From: Streptomonospora alba
Lineage (GTDB): Bacteria; Actinomycetota; Actinomycetes; Streptosporangiales; Streptosporangiaceae
Direction of reading: 5' to 3'
DNA length: 64,000 bases
NCBI RefSeq assembly: GCF_000826685.1
Contig: NZ_JROO01000003.1
Coordinates: forward strand, 62,001 to 126,000
Of the stretch, positions 52,627 through 60,157 are shown one piece after another (position 1 is the stretch's first letter; each line of letters opens with the position of its first letter). The position numbers were made by a program, and so were the translations under genes. The notes below the pieces were generated by a model that made no database searches, was not told where the DNA came from, and saw only the letters and a list, made by a program, of their open reading frames with translations.

Positions 52627-55600
52627 TCAGTCCAGGTCGGCCTCGGCCAGCAGGACCGGCAGGGCCTTGGGGTCGCGCAGGACCGCGGCGATCAGGTGGC
52701 GGGACTCCCAGCGGTCGGCGAGCCAGCACAGCGTGCGGGCCAGGCCGTCGGTGGTCGAGGCGTGGCCGGTCTGGCCGTCGCAGAACCACTCCACGGCGGT
52801 GCCGTCCACGATCAACTCCTCGTGGTGGACGTAGGTGAGCAGCGCGCCGGGCAGGAACGCGGCGACCTCGTCGGGCACCGGCAGCACCTCGCCCGTGGAC
52901 TGGACCTCCCCCTCGATCTCCTCGCCGGCCAGCGCCAGGTCCAGCACGTCGGCCAGTGCGGCCGCCGAGTGCGCCGGGGCCAGCACGGCCGGGTGCCCGC
53001 CCAGCAGCGGCAGCAGGTCGGGACTGTCGACCACGACCGCGTCCTCGGGATCGGCCAGCACGATCGCGCCGCCGTGGACGGCGCGGACCCGTTCGGGCGG
53101 GGCGACGCGATCGGCGTCGACCTCGGCCAGCGCGATCCACAGTTCGCGCAGCGCCCGGCGGTCGACGTGGCGCCGCGAATCGGCCATGCGCTCCAGCAGA
53201 TCGTCGGGGCCGTCGGTCTCGGCCAGCAGGTCGGCCAGGCGGGAGCGTACCCCCAGCGCGGCCGCCAGCGCGTCGTCGAGCCCGCCCGGCGCGGGGTCGT
53301 AGAGTCCGGCCAGCACGGCGTCGGCGTCGGCGGTGCGCAGGTCGGTGGGGCGCCGCCCGTCGAGGACGGCGCCGGTGCGCAGCCACCAGGCGGTGTAGGA
53401 GGGCACGTCGACGACCTGCCCGCGCTCGCCCAGCACGCGCGCCGGCGCGGTGACGGTCTCGCGCAGCCGCTGCCCCGACAGCAGCTCCAAGGCTCGGGGC
53501 CAGCGGTCCTCGCGGACGAACTCGAGGTCGGCGACCGCGGTGAACTCGGTGACGACGGGCGGCAGGTCGGGGTCGCCCATCCGCTCGGCGACCTCCTCGG
53601 CCCATTCGTCCAGGCCGTCGAGCCCTTCCAGCCGGGTTCCGCTGCGCGCCTCCTCCAGGGCGGCGCCCAGGGTGAGGTCGGTGGTACGCACCAGCGTGAA
53701 CGAGTCGAGCACGCCGACCGCGGCGAGGGCGGGCTCGCCGTAGCGCTCGACGAGGTCGGCGGCGACGACTCCGAACGGGGCGTCGTCGACGAAGATCTCG
53801 CGCAGCGGGCTGGTGGGCAGGAGCAGCTCTCCGGCCACGGAGTAGCCGCCCTCGTCGTCGCGCAGCGCCAGCTCGGCCAGCCACGGCGCGTCGTCCACCG
53901 TGGTCTCCGCCAGGGTCACCAGGTCCAGGACCGGGCCCGAGACGGTCTCGGGGGCGTCGGCGTCCAGCGAGTTCTCCACCGCCGCGCGGGTCTGGGCGTC
54001 GGCCAGGACCGCAGAAGACCCTGCCTCGACGGCGCCCAGCCGCTCCAGCAGCGGGTCGGCGGCCTCGGGGTGCACGATGCGCAGTCCCAGCGGGGCCAGC
54101 TGAGCGGCCTCGGCGGCGCCGAAGCTGTCAGCGGCGGGCAGGAGCAGCCCCCGCGGGCCGCGCACCAGTCGGCCGTCGGCCAGCGGCACCGGCAGCGCGC
54201 CGAGTTCACCGAGGTCGACGCCGTTCTGCCCGGCCGCGCGCAGGGCGGCGTAGAGCCGCGTCCACCAGGCGGGCTCGCGGTCGAGATCGCCGAGCAGGTC
54301 GGCCAGCTCGGCCAGGCCCAGCCGGCGCACCCGCAGCTGGGCCAGCGCCGGGTGGTAGGGGTTCAGATCGCCCGGCAAAGCCGTGGCGACCACCTCGGAG
54401 AGCACGGAGACGACCTCGGGCCCGCCGTCGAGCACGACCGCGTCGCGCGGGCGCACCGGGTCGCCGCCGAAGGTGCGCAGGAACGGGGTGTCCGGCAGCG
54501 TCTTGGCGGTGGCGGAGCGGAAGCGGCCGTCGAACTCGCCGCTGCCCATCGGCGACTGGGGCACGAGTTCCAGTGCGGCGCGGGCGTCGAGGCGGCAGAG
54601 CAGGTCGCAGTAGGCCTCGGCGGCCTCGGCGACGAGCGCCTCGGCTGCCGGGCCGGCGGCGACGCGGCGGCGGTCGGGGCCCAGCGGAAAGGCGCCGATG
54701 AGCAGTGCCGGCAGCGCGAGGGTGTCGTCGGTGGGGGTGGGCGCGTGCACCACCGCGGCGACGTCTTCGGGCAGCCGCGCGACGCCGCCCTCGGGGGTGA
54801 CGGGCACGGCCCAGGTCAGCGTCCAGTCCAGGCGGCCGCGCTCCTCGCTGGGCCGGTCGGCCAGCACGGCGGGGTCGAATCTGCCGGTGCGTGAGACGGT
54901 GCGCCAGCGCACCGTGTGGGCGTCGGAGGCGCGGTCCTCGGGGGCCTCCTGCGCGGCCTCTCCGGCCGCATGCGGCGCCCGGTGCTCGACACGGGTGAGG
55001 ACGTCCCCGCCGGGGCCGGGCTCTCGGGTGAGGATCCGCTCACCGGCGTCGGTGCACACCCGGATCTCGGCGAGGTCCTCAAGCGCCAGCAGCAGGGCCG
55101 GGGTGGTGGCCTCCAGCAGCTCCCGGAGCCGGTCGGCCGCCTCGGCGTCGCGCAGCACGAGGCCGACTTCGGTGTCGTAGCCCGCCGCGGGCTCGGCGTC
55201 GGCGGCGAACGGCAACCGCAGCAGCGGCAGGTGGCCGCCGCGCCGCGCCGACTCCTCGGCGAGCCCGGGGGCGCGCCCGTCGGCGGTCGCCGCCTCAAGC
55301 TCGGAGCGGGCGAGGTCGCGGCTCCAGCGCACTGCGCCCGTCGCGGAAGCCGCGGTGATGTCGTCGCTGAAGGCGGCTACGGCGGAGAAGCCCACGCCGA
55401 AGCGGCCCGTGGATCCGGGGGCGCCCTCGTCGCGTTTGGCCGAGGCGCGCAGAGTGGACAGCGATTCCACCCCCGCGGCCGTCAGGGGCGCTCCGGTGTT
55501 GGCTGCGCTGAAGCTGCGGCCGCGCAGTTCCAGGCGCAGCCGCCCGGGTGTGCCCGCGCGCCGCGCCGCGTCGGCGGCGTTCTGCGCCAGTTCGACGACG

Positions 55601-55743
55601 GCGCGGTCGCGGTAGGCGCCGAGCGCGTAGTCCTCCTCGGCGTTGGCGTCCTCGCGGAACCGGGCGGGGGCGTCGGCCCAGCCGTCGAGGACACGCCGCC
55701 GCTGCTCGGCGGTGCCGAACGGGTCGGTGTGTGACAGGGCCAT
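52627..55743 (-). CDS. Large sacsin/Hsp90-like GHKL ATPase domain protein
   Basis: Protein of 1038 aa. The N-terminal domain carries an Hsp90-type Bergerat fold: N box RAVVELAQNAADAAR with Glu51 and Asn55, SAANTGAP (79-86) for the adenine-site DxGxG, and GRFGVGFSAV (113-122) for the G box. This matches sacsin-type ATPase repeats and the 'molecular chaperone Hsp90' genes of Streptomyces. The remaining 800 residues are helical/beta, Leu-Ala-Asp rich, with no domain I recognise. The ATG has GGAGGAG upstream. It is not full Hsp90, lacking the middle and dimerisation motifs. Partners and role are unknown. Confidence 0.82.
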   Translation of the reverse strand: MALSHTDPFGTAEQRRRVLDGWADAPARFREDANAEEDYALGAYRDRAVVELAQNAADAARRAGTPGRLRLELRGRSFSAANTGAPLTAAGVESLSTLRASAKRDEGAPGSTGRFGVGFSAVAAFSDDITAASATGAVRWSRDLARSELEAATADGRAPGLAEESARRGGHLPLLRLPFAADAEPAAGYDTEVGLVLRDAEAADRLRELLEATTPALLLALEDLAEIRVCTDAGERILTREPGPGGDVLTRVEHRAPHAAGEAAQEAPEDRASDAHTVRWRTVSRTGRFDPAVLADRPSEERGRLDWTLTWAVPVTPEGGVARLPEDVAAVVHAPTPTDDTLALPALLIGAFPLGPDRRRVAAGPAAEALVAEAAEAYCDLLCRLDARAALELVPQSPMGSGEFDGRFRSATAKTLPDTPFLRTFGGDPVRPRDAVVLDGGPEVVSVLSEVVATALPGDLNPYHPALAQLRVRRLGLAELADLLGDLDREPAWWTRLYAALRAAGQNGVDLGELGALPVPLADGRLVRGPRGLLLPAADSFGAAEAAQLAPLGLRIVHPEAADPLLERLGAVEAGSSAVLADAQTRAAVENSLDADAPETVSGPVLDLVTLAETTVDDAPWLAELALRDDEGGYSVAGELLLPTSPLREIFVDDAPFGVVAADLVERYGEPALAAVGVLDSFTLVRTTDLTLGAALEEARSGTRLEGLDGLDEWAEEVAERMGDPDLPPVVTEFTAVADLEFVREDRWPRALELLSGQRLRETVTAPARVLGERGQVVDVPSYTAWWLRTGAVLDGRRPTDLRTADADAVLAGLYDPAPGGLDDALAAALGVRSRLADLLAETDGPDDLLERMADSRRHVDRRALRELWIALAEVDADRVAPPERVRAVHGGAIVLADPEDAVVVDSPDLLPLLGGHPAVLAPAHSAAALADVLDLALAGEEIEGEVQSTGEVLPVPDEVAAFLPGALLTYVHHEELIVDGTAVEWFCDGQTGHASTTDGLARTLCWLADRWESRHLIAAVLRDPKALPVLLAEADLD

Positions 55744-55947
55744 GGGAGCTCCTCCCGCATCGGTGCTGAACTACCGTACGCGAACCGCGGCACGATTCTC
55801 AGCCGGACAGCGCCGGGGCCGCGCCGGGCCCGGGCGGAGGCGCCGGGCCGCGGATAGCGCATGATCGCGGTCCGTCTACCCGCGGGGAAGAGGACGAAAG
55901 CCCCGGAGCGCCGATGGGGCCCCGCCGGGACGGCTCTGTGGTCGGAA

Positions 55948-56607
55948 CTACTGGGAGGGCGCGGGCGGGGCGCCCTCGGAGGCCTGGACGAGCACGAATC
56001 CCCGGCCTTCGAATGCGAGCTGGAAGGCTTCGCCGCTGCCGCGCCCGATCAGCGCGCCGGCCTTGGCGGTGCGGCGGACGCCGGTCTTCAGGCTGGAGGC
56101 CCAGGCCACGGCGGACTGGGTGTCGACGAAGGTGGGCTGGTCGACGTTGAGCAGCACCGGCGTGCCGTGGCAGGTGACGGCGATGCGCCCGTGGCCGGTG
56201 AACACGGTGTTGAACAGGCCTCCGGCGGCCAGCCCGGCACCCTCCACGGCCTTGACATCCCAGTCCAGGCCCGATTCGAAGGCCAGCACGTTCTCGCCGT
56301 TGACGGTGAGGGAGTCGCCTTCGAGATCGACGATGTGGACGTCCCAGGCCTCGCGGGCGAAGAACACGTCGCCCCGGCCCGAGACGGTCATCAGCGGCAC
56401 GCCCTCACCGGTTACGGCTTTCTTGAAGAACTTGCCGATCCCGCCCGAGCCCTTGTAGGCGAAGTCGATCTCGCCCTGGTAGGCCACCATCGACCCTTGG
56501 CGCGCGTAGACGTCGCCGTCGAGTCCGACCTTGAGCATCTTGGGATTCTGCAGCGCCATTCCGCCGTGCGGGGACTCCTGGACCTGTTCGAACAGCTGGC
56601 TGCGCAT
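55948..56607 (-). CDS. AIM24 family protein
   Basis: Beta-helical AIM24/DUF124 protein of 219 aa, starting at ATG 56607 (MRSQLFEQ) with AAAGGGG upstream. Family blocks are KVGLDGDVYARQGSMVAYQGEIDF, GEGVPLMTVSGRGDVFFA, LEGDSLTVNGENVLAFESGL and VTCHGTPVLLNVDQ. Bacterial members are of unknown function; the yeast relative is a mitochondrial inner-membrane protein. It stands in a line of leftward single genes with DUF3027 upstream. Confidence 0.87.
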   Translation of the reverse strand: MRSQLFEQVQESPHGGMALQNPKMLKVGLDGDVYARQGSMVAYQGEIDFAYKGSGGIGKFFKKAVTGEGVPLMTVSGRGDVFFAREAWDVHIVDLEGDSLTVNGENVLAFESGLDWDVKAVEGAGLAAGGLFNTVFTGHGRIAVTCHGTPVLLNVDQPTFVDTQSAVAWASSLKTGVRRTAKAGALIGRGSGEAFQLAFEGRGFVLVQASEGAPPAPSQ

Positions 56608-56763
56608 GGCGGCCCCTTTCACGTTCCGGTTCAGGCCGGGCTCTACCCGGCCCGGCTGTGCGACGCGACGATTTCGGCGCGGCGGCGGCCGTTCAGCCGC
56701 ACTACTGGGACGCCGCCGCGCCGCACACGGTTCCGGCCGCGGATACCGGGTCGGCTGTCGGCG

Positions 56764-57573
56764 TCAGCCGTCGGCGGAGACCAACTCCAGTTCGCTGGTG
56801 TCGTCGAAGACGATGTGGTCGTACCCCAGTTCGTCGACGACGGGGCGCAGCGGGGCCTCGGCGGGGGCCGCCCGCTGAGAGGCCTCGGAGTGCGCGCCGC
56901 ACCCGTGGTCGAGGGAGACGACTCGGCCGTCGTCGGGGGCGTACTCGTTCGCGCAGACACCGAACATCTGGCGGAACTCCCCGGCCAGCGGGGTCAGGAA
57001 TCCGCAGGTGGCGCACGGGGCCGGCGCCGCGGAGGCGATGGCGCTGCGCGGGCCGGACTCGCCGTCGTACCAGCGCTGGGCGGCGGACTCGCGCCCGGCT
57101 TCGGAGAGCACCCGCGGGCGGCCGAGGCCGAGTTCCCAGACCATCTGCCGGTCGAGGCCCTCCTCCTCCAGCTCGTCGTCGGGAACCTGGGCGTAGCCGG
57201 GCTTGAGCCGATCGTCGTCGTCGGCGCTGGGCAGCAGGTCGCCCACGCCGAGGTCGCCGGGGCGCAGGCGCTCCTTCCAGGGCACCCACTCCGGCGCCAG
57301 CAGCGCGTCGGATCCGGGCAGTAGGACGGCCTCGTTGACCGTCACCTTCTTGGCACGCGCGGCGCGGACCACGGTGACGGCGTAGCGCCACCCCGAGTAA
57401 GCGGGGTCGAGGCATGCGAACAGGTGGGTGACGACGCGGTCACCCTCGACATAGGCGGAGAGGTGTTCACCGACCCACTCCGGGCGGCCGATCTCGACGG
57501 CCCCGGAGCGGGCGACGTCGACCGCTTCGATGCATGCCTTGTCTGGTGCGGGAGAACGGCGGCTAGGGCTCAC
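56764..57573 (-). CDS. DUF3027 domain protein
   Basis: Actinobacterial DUF3027 protein of 269 aa, starting at GTG 57573 (VSPSRRSPAPDKACIEAVDVAR). Conserved blocks include EHLSAYVEGDRVVTHLFACLDPAYSGWRYAVTVVRA, LLPGSDALLAPEWVPWKERLRPGDLGVGDLLP and a C-terminal Cys cluster CATCGFLTPL with VCANEYAP and DHGCGAHSEA, a likely zinc site. The function is unknown. It is usually found next to the cold-shock gene, as here. Confidence 0.87.
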   Translation of the reverse strand: MSPSRRSPAPDKACIEAVDVARSGAVEIGRPEWVGEHLSAYVEGDRVVTHLFACLDPAYSGWRYAVTVVRAARAKKVTVNEAVLLPGSDALLAPEWVPWKERLRPGDLGVGDLLPSADDDDRLKPGYAQVPDDELEEEGLDRQMVWELGLGRPRVLSEAGRESAAQRWYDGESGPRSAIASAAPAPCATCGFLTPLAGEFRQMFGVCANEYAPDDGRVVSLDHGCGAHSEASQRAAPAEAPLRPVVDELGYDHIVFDDTSELELVSADG

Positions 57574-57777
57574 ATTTCCATTTTCGCTGATAACGGGCAC
57601 CAACACGACCACGATACCGATCGATAGTCGACCGTTACGCCGGATGGGGCCCGGTCGGGCGCGCACCGCCCGCGAATGTGGCGGGGGTCACGCCGCTCCG
57701 TGCGCCCGCCACCGCGTCGGCCTAGGGGGGCAGGCGGAGACCGGCGAGGGCGGTCCGCGCTCCGCGGCGGCCGGCGG

Positions 57778-58161
57778 TCAGGCCTCCAGGTCGTCGGCGA
57801 CCTTGCGCAGCACCTGCGCGATCTTGCCGGCCTCGCGGCGCTCGGGATGTTTGCCTCGGCGATAGGTTTCGGACACTCCGTCGAGGAGTTTGATGAGGTC
57901 CTCAACGATGACGACCATCTCGTCCGGCCTCTTGCGCTGGGCCTTCACCACCGACGGGGGCGTGTCCAGCAGCTTGACCTGGAGCGCCTGTGCACCCTTG
58001 CGCCCTTCGACGACGCCGAACTCGACGCGCTGCCCTGAACGCAGCGACTCCGTTCCGCTGGGCAGCGCCGAGGAATGCACGAAGACCTCACCGCCGTCGT
58101 CGCGGGTGAGAAAGCCGAAACCTTTTTCGCTGTCGTACCACTTGACCTTGCCGGTGGGCAC
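57778..58161 (-). CDS. Cold-shock domain protein with C-terminal helical extension
   Basis: Protein of 127 aa. Residues 1-65 form a cold-shock domain with RNP1 KGFGFL and RNP2 VFVHSSAL, so it should bind single-stranded nucleic acids. A helical extension of about 60 residues follows (RKRPDEMVVIVEDLIKLLDG to VLRKVADDLEA) that standard 67-aa CspA proteins lack. I chose GTG 58161 (VPTGKVKWYD) because GAGG lies 6 nt upstream and this is the usual Csp start. The gap behind it holds 116 bp before the start of DUF3027. Confidence 0.88.
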   Translation of the reverse strand: MPTGKVKWYDSEKGFGFLTRDDGGEVFVHSSALPSGTESLRSGQRVEFGVVEGRKGAQALQVKLLDTPPSVVKAQRKRPDEMVVIVEDLIKLLDGVSETYRRGKHPERREAGKIAQVLRKVADDLEA

Positions 58162-58726
58162 GTGTGACCTCACGCTCTCGCCGTCGAAGTTCGTCGAAGG
58201 CACAGGGAGCCGCCGTCCGGCGCCTCCCGACCTTCCTCGGGGCCCTTTCAGGCTAGTGCTCTGCTTCGCCGCCCGTCGCCCTCCACCGCTCCCGCAGAGG
58301 AGAGCTTCGCATCGTCACTTTTCCCAGTAACCCGGCGGCTTACCGCACGAAAGGCCGAAACGCCCGTTTCGAGTGCAGAGCGGCCGACCGTAACCGGCCA
58401 GTACGCACCGTCGGCATGGAAGAGGGGCCCGGATGCGGCTCTCCGGGCCCCTCTGTCGGAGGCGCTCGCCGATGCCGCTGGTTGCGGAGTTGTGGGACGG
58501 GACCCGGCGGCACCGGATACACACCACCGACCTGTGACGGCGCAATGCCGCTCAGTGTCCCTCGGCCGCACGCGACCGAGTTCGGACACACCTGCATTTT
58601 CACCCGCCGCTCCGATCTCGACGCGCCGGAAAACGCAGGTCAACGCGGAAATTCCGGAGACTTGGCATGCAGCTGACCCCAGGGGGCCGCCGCTTGCCCG
58701 GGATTGGCGCGGCCGGCCGACGGGGA
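58162..58726. other. Long intergenic region upstream of the cold-shock gene
   Basis: This 565-bp stretch between two leftward genes contains no convincing coding frame. It has an inverted repeat CGAAACG-CC-CGTTTCG at 58356-58371 and a strong hairpin at 58421-58454. A long leader for the cold-shock mRNA or a small RNA is possible. Confidence 0.45.
58421..58454 (-). terminator. Strong hairpin, terminator or small RNA 3' end
   Basis: A perfect 13-bp stem, AGAGGGGCCCGGA with its complement, encloses 8 nt. It lies 270 nt downstream of the HAAS membrane-protein gene and 260 nt upstream of the cold-shock start, so it may terminate a long 3' UTR or an unannotated small RNA. Confidence 0.6.
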
Positions 58727-59533
58727 TCACAGCCTGGTCAGTCGCAGCGCCAGGAACAGCCCGGTTCCCAGACCGGCCAAGCGCAGGCCCACCACTCCGG
58801 TGTCCGTCAGCGACTCCCAGATGATCTGGTCGACGTGGATGTGCTCGACACCGCTCTCCCACAGCGCCATGCCCACGAGCGTGGCCAGGATCGGCGCACC
58901 GAGGCCGATCGCCTTGTCCAGCCCCGTCCACACCCGGCTCAGCGCGACGACCGCCGCGCCGATCAGCCAGGCCCCGGCCAGCACGCCGAACGCGCCCGCG
59001 GCCAGGTAGAGCCCGACGCCGAGGGCCTCACCGGGGTGTCGCCGCAGCGCCGCCGGAAGGGCGGACAGCGTGTCGCCGCGCGGAGACCGCCCTGCGGCGC
59101 CGGCGGCCGGACGGCTGCGCGTGCGAGCGCCGCCGTTGGAGCCGGAGCGCCAGGGCGGAGGTTCGCGAACCGGGCGGTTGTCCGGGGTGGAGACGACGCG
59201 CTCGCGCTCTTCGGCGGCGCCCTGCGCGGTCCCGTCCTCGGTATCGCCTGACGCGAGAGGGGCGACGTCGGGGTCGGGGTCGACTCCGTCGGATCTGTCG
59301 TTGATTTCGGCTGCGAGTTCGTGAGCCACCAGGTCGGCCGGACGCCCGAAACCACGCAGGATTCGGCGCACGTCTTCGGGGGTCTCCGCGCCTCCCGTGG
59401 CGCATGCGCGCTCGACCCGCGAGCGCACGTCGGCGAGGTAGGCGGCGCGGCGCCGGGCGGGCACGGCCCCGTACGCGGCGTCGGCGACTCGCGACAGGTA
59501 GTGCAGTACCAGCTGGGCGGCCTGCTCGGTCAT
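58727..59533 (-). CDS. HAAS-domain membrane protein
   Basis: Protein of 268 aa. The N-terminal helical domain (about 1-72), with HYLSRVADAAYGAVPARRRAAYLADVRSRVERA and TPEDVRRILRGFGRPADLVAHE, matches HAAS signalling domains that accompany PadR regulators. A disordered linker of about 90 residues follows, then three to four C-terminal transmembrane segments from about residue 165. The ATG is preceded by a CAGTAT box 7 nt upstream, so the mRNA may be leaderless. No PadR gene is adjacent. Function is unknown. Confidence 0.72.
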   Translation of the reverse strand: MTEQAAQLVLHYLSRVADAAYGAVPARRRAAYLADVRSRVERACATGGAETPEDVRRILRGFGRPADLVAHELAAEINDRSDGVDPDPDVAPLASGDTEDGTAQGAAEERERVVSTPDNRPVREPPPWRSGSNGGARTRSRPAAGAAGRSPRGDTLSALPAALRRHPGEALGVGLYLAAGAFGVLAGAWLIGAAVVALSRVWTGLDKAIGLGAPILATLVGMALWESGVEHIHVDQIIWESLTDTGVVGLRLAGLGTGLFLALRLTRL

Positions 59534-59760
59534 AACACCAATACTGCCGCAAGATCACCGGCAGCCCCACGGGATTTCAGCTGCCACCGACCGGGCGCGC
59601 TGAATTGCGGACCACAGGGAAATCCGAAAACCGCTACCGAAAGTGCCGACGTTATCACTCTTCGGCATGTATGAATGAGGGCACCCCGGTGTTCCCCGCA
59701 CTACACGACCGGTGCCGAGCGACATCCGACCGGCTACCCGACCGAAATACAGGAGGCAGC

Positions 59761-60111
59761 ATGCCCACCCGCATTCTCGCCCTGGCCGGCGCCGCCTTGG
59801 CCGCGGCCGCCCTCGCCTCGCCCGCCCCCGCCGCCGCGCAGCCGACCGCCACGGCCCCCGGCGCGGACGCCGGCCGACTGGAGGTCTACGCCGCCCCCGG
59901 CGTCGGCTACCACGAGATGCGCGTCGCCGACGGCTGCCACACCTACGAGCGCAGCCGCTCGATCACCTTCGCCGACGCCGAGCCCATCGCCACCTACCAC
60001 TTCTACTCCGGTCCCGACTGCACCGGCCACGTGGTCGGCGCCGGGCGTGACGACAGCCAGTGGATGCCCGCGCTCGACGGCGTCGAGTCCGTGCGTATCG
60101 ACTTCGATTGA
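59761..60111 (+). CDS. Small secreted protein with one cysteine pair
   Basis: Protein of 116 aa with a clear Sec signal peptide (MPTRILALAGAALAAAALAS, cleavage probably near AAAQ at 23-26). The mature domain of about 85 residues contains two cysteines (DGCHTYERS and GPDCTGHVVG), likely a disulfide, and aromatic-rich strands (HEMRVAD, ATYHFYSG), in a compact beta-sandwich-like layout. An AGGAGG ribosome site is near optimal, suggesting high expression. I do not recognise the family; protease-inhibitor or crystallin-like folds are possible but unsupported. Confidence 0.7.
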   Translation: MPTRILALAGAALAAAALASPAPAAAQPTATAPGADAGRLEVYAAPGVGYHEMRVADGCHTYERSRSITFADAEPIATYHFYSGPDCTGHVVGAGRDDSQWMPALDGVESVRIDFD

Positions 60112-60157
60112 CAGCGGCCCCCGGGTCGGGGACCGCCATCGCATAGCGTTGAAAGCG

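Noticed and set aside
58248-58931. Leftward 227-aa open frame near the cold-shock gene
   Set aside because: It overlaps the end of the HAAS gene in another frame and has no coherent protein features.
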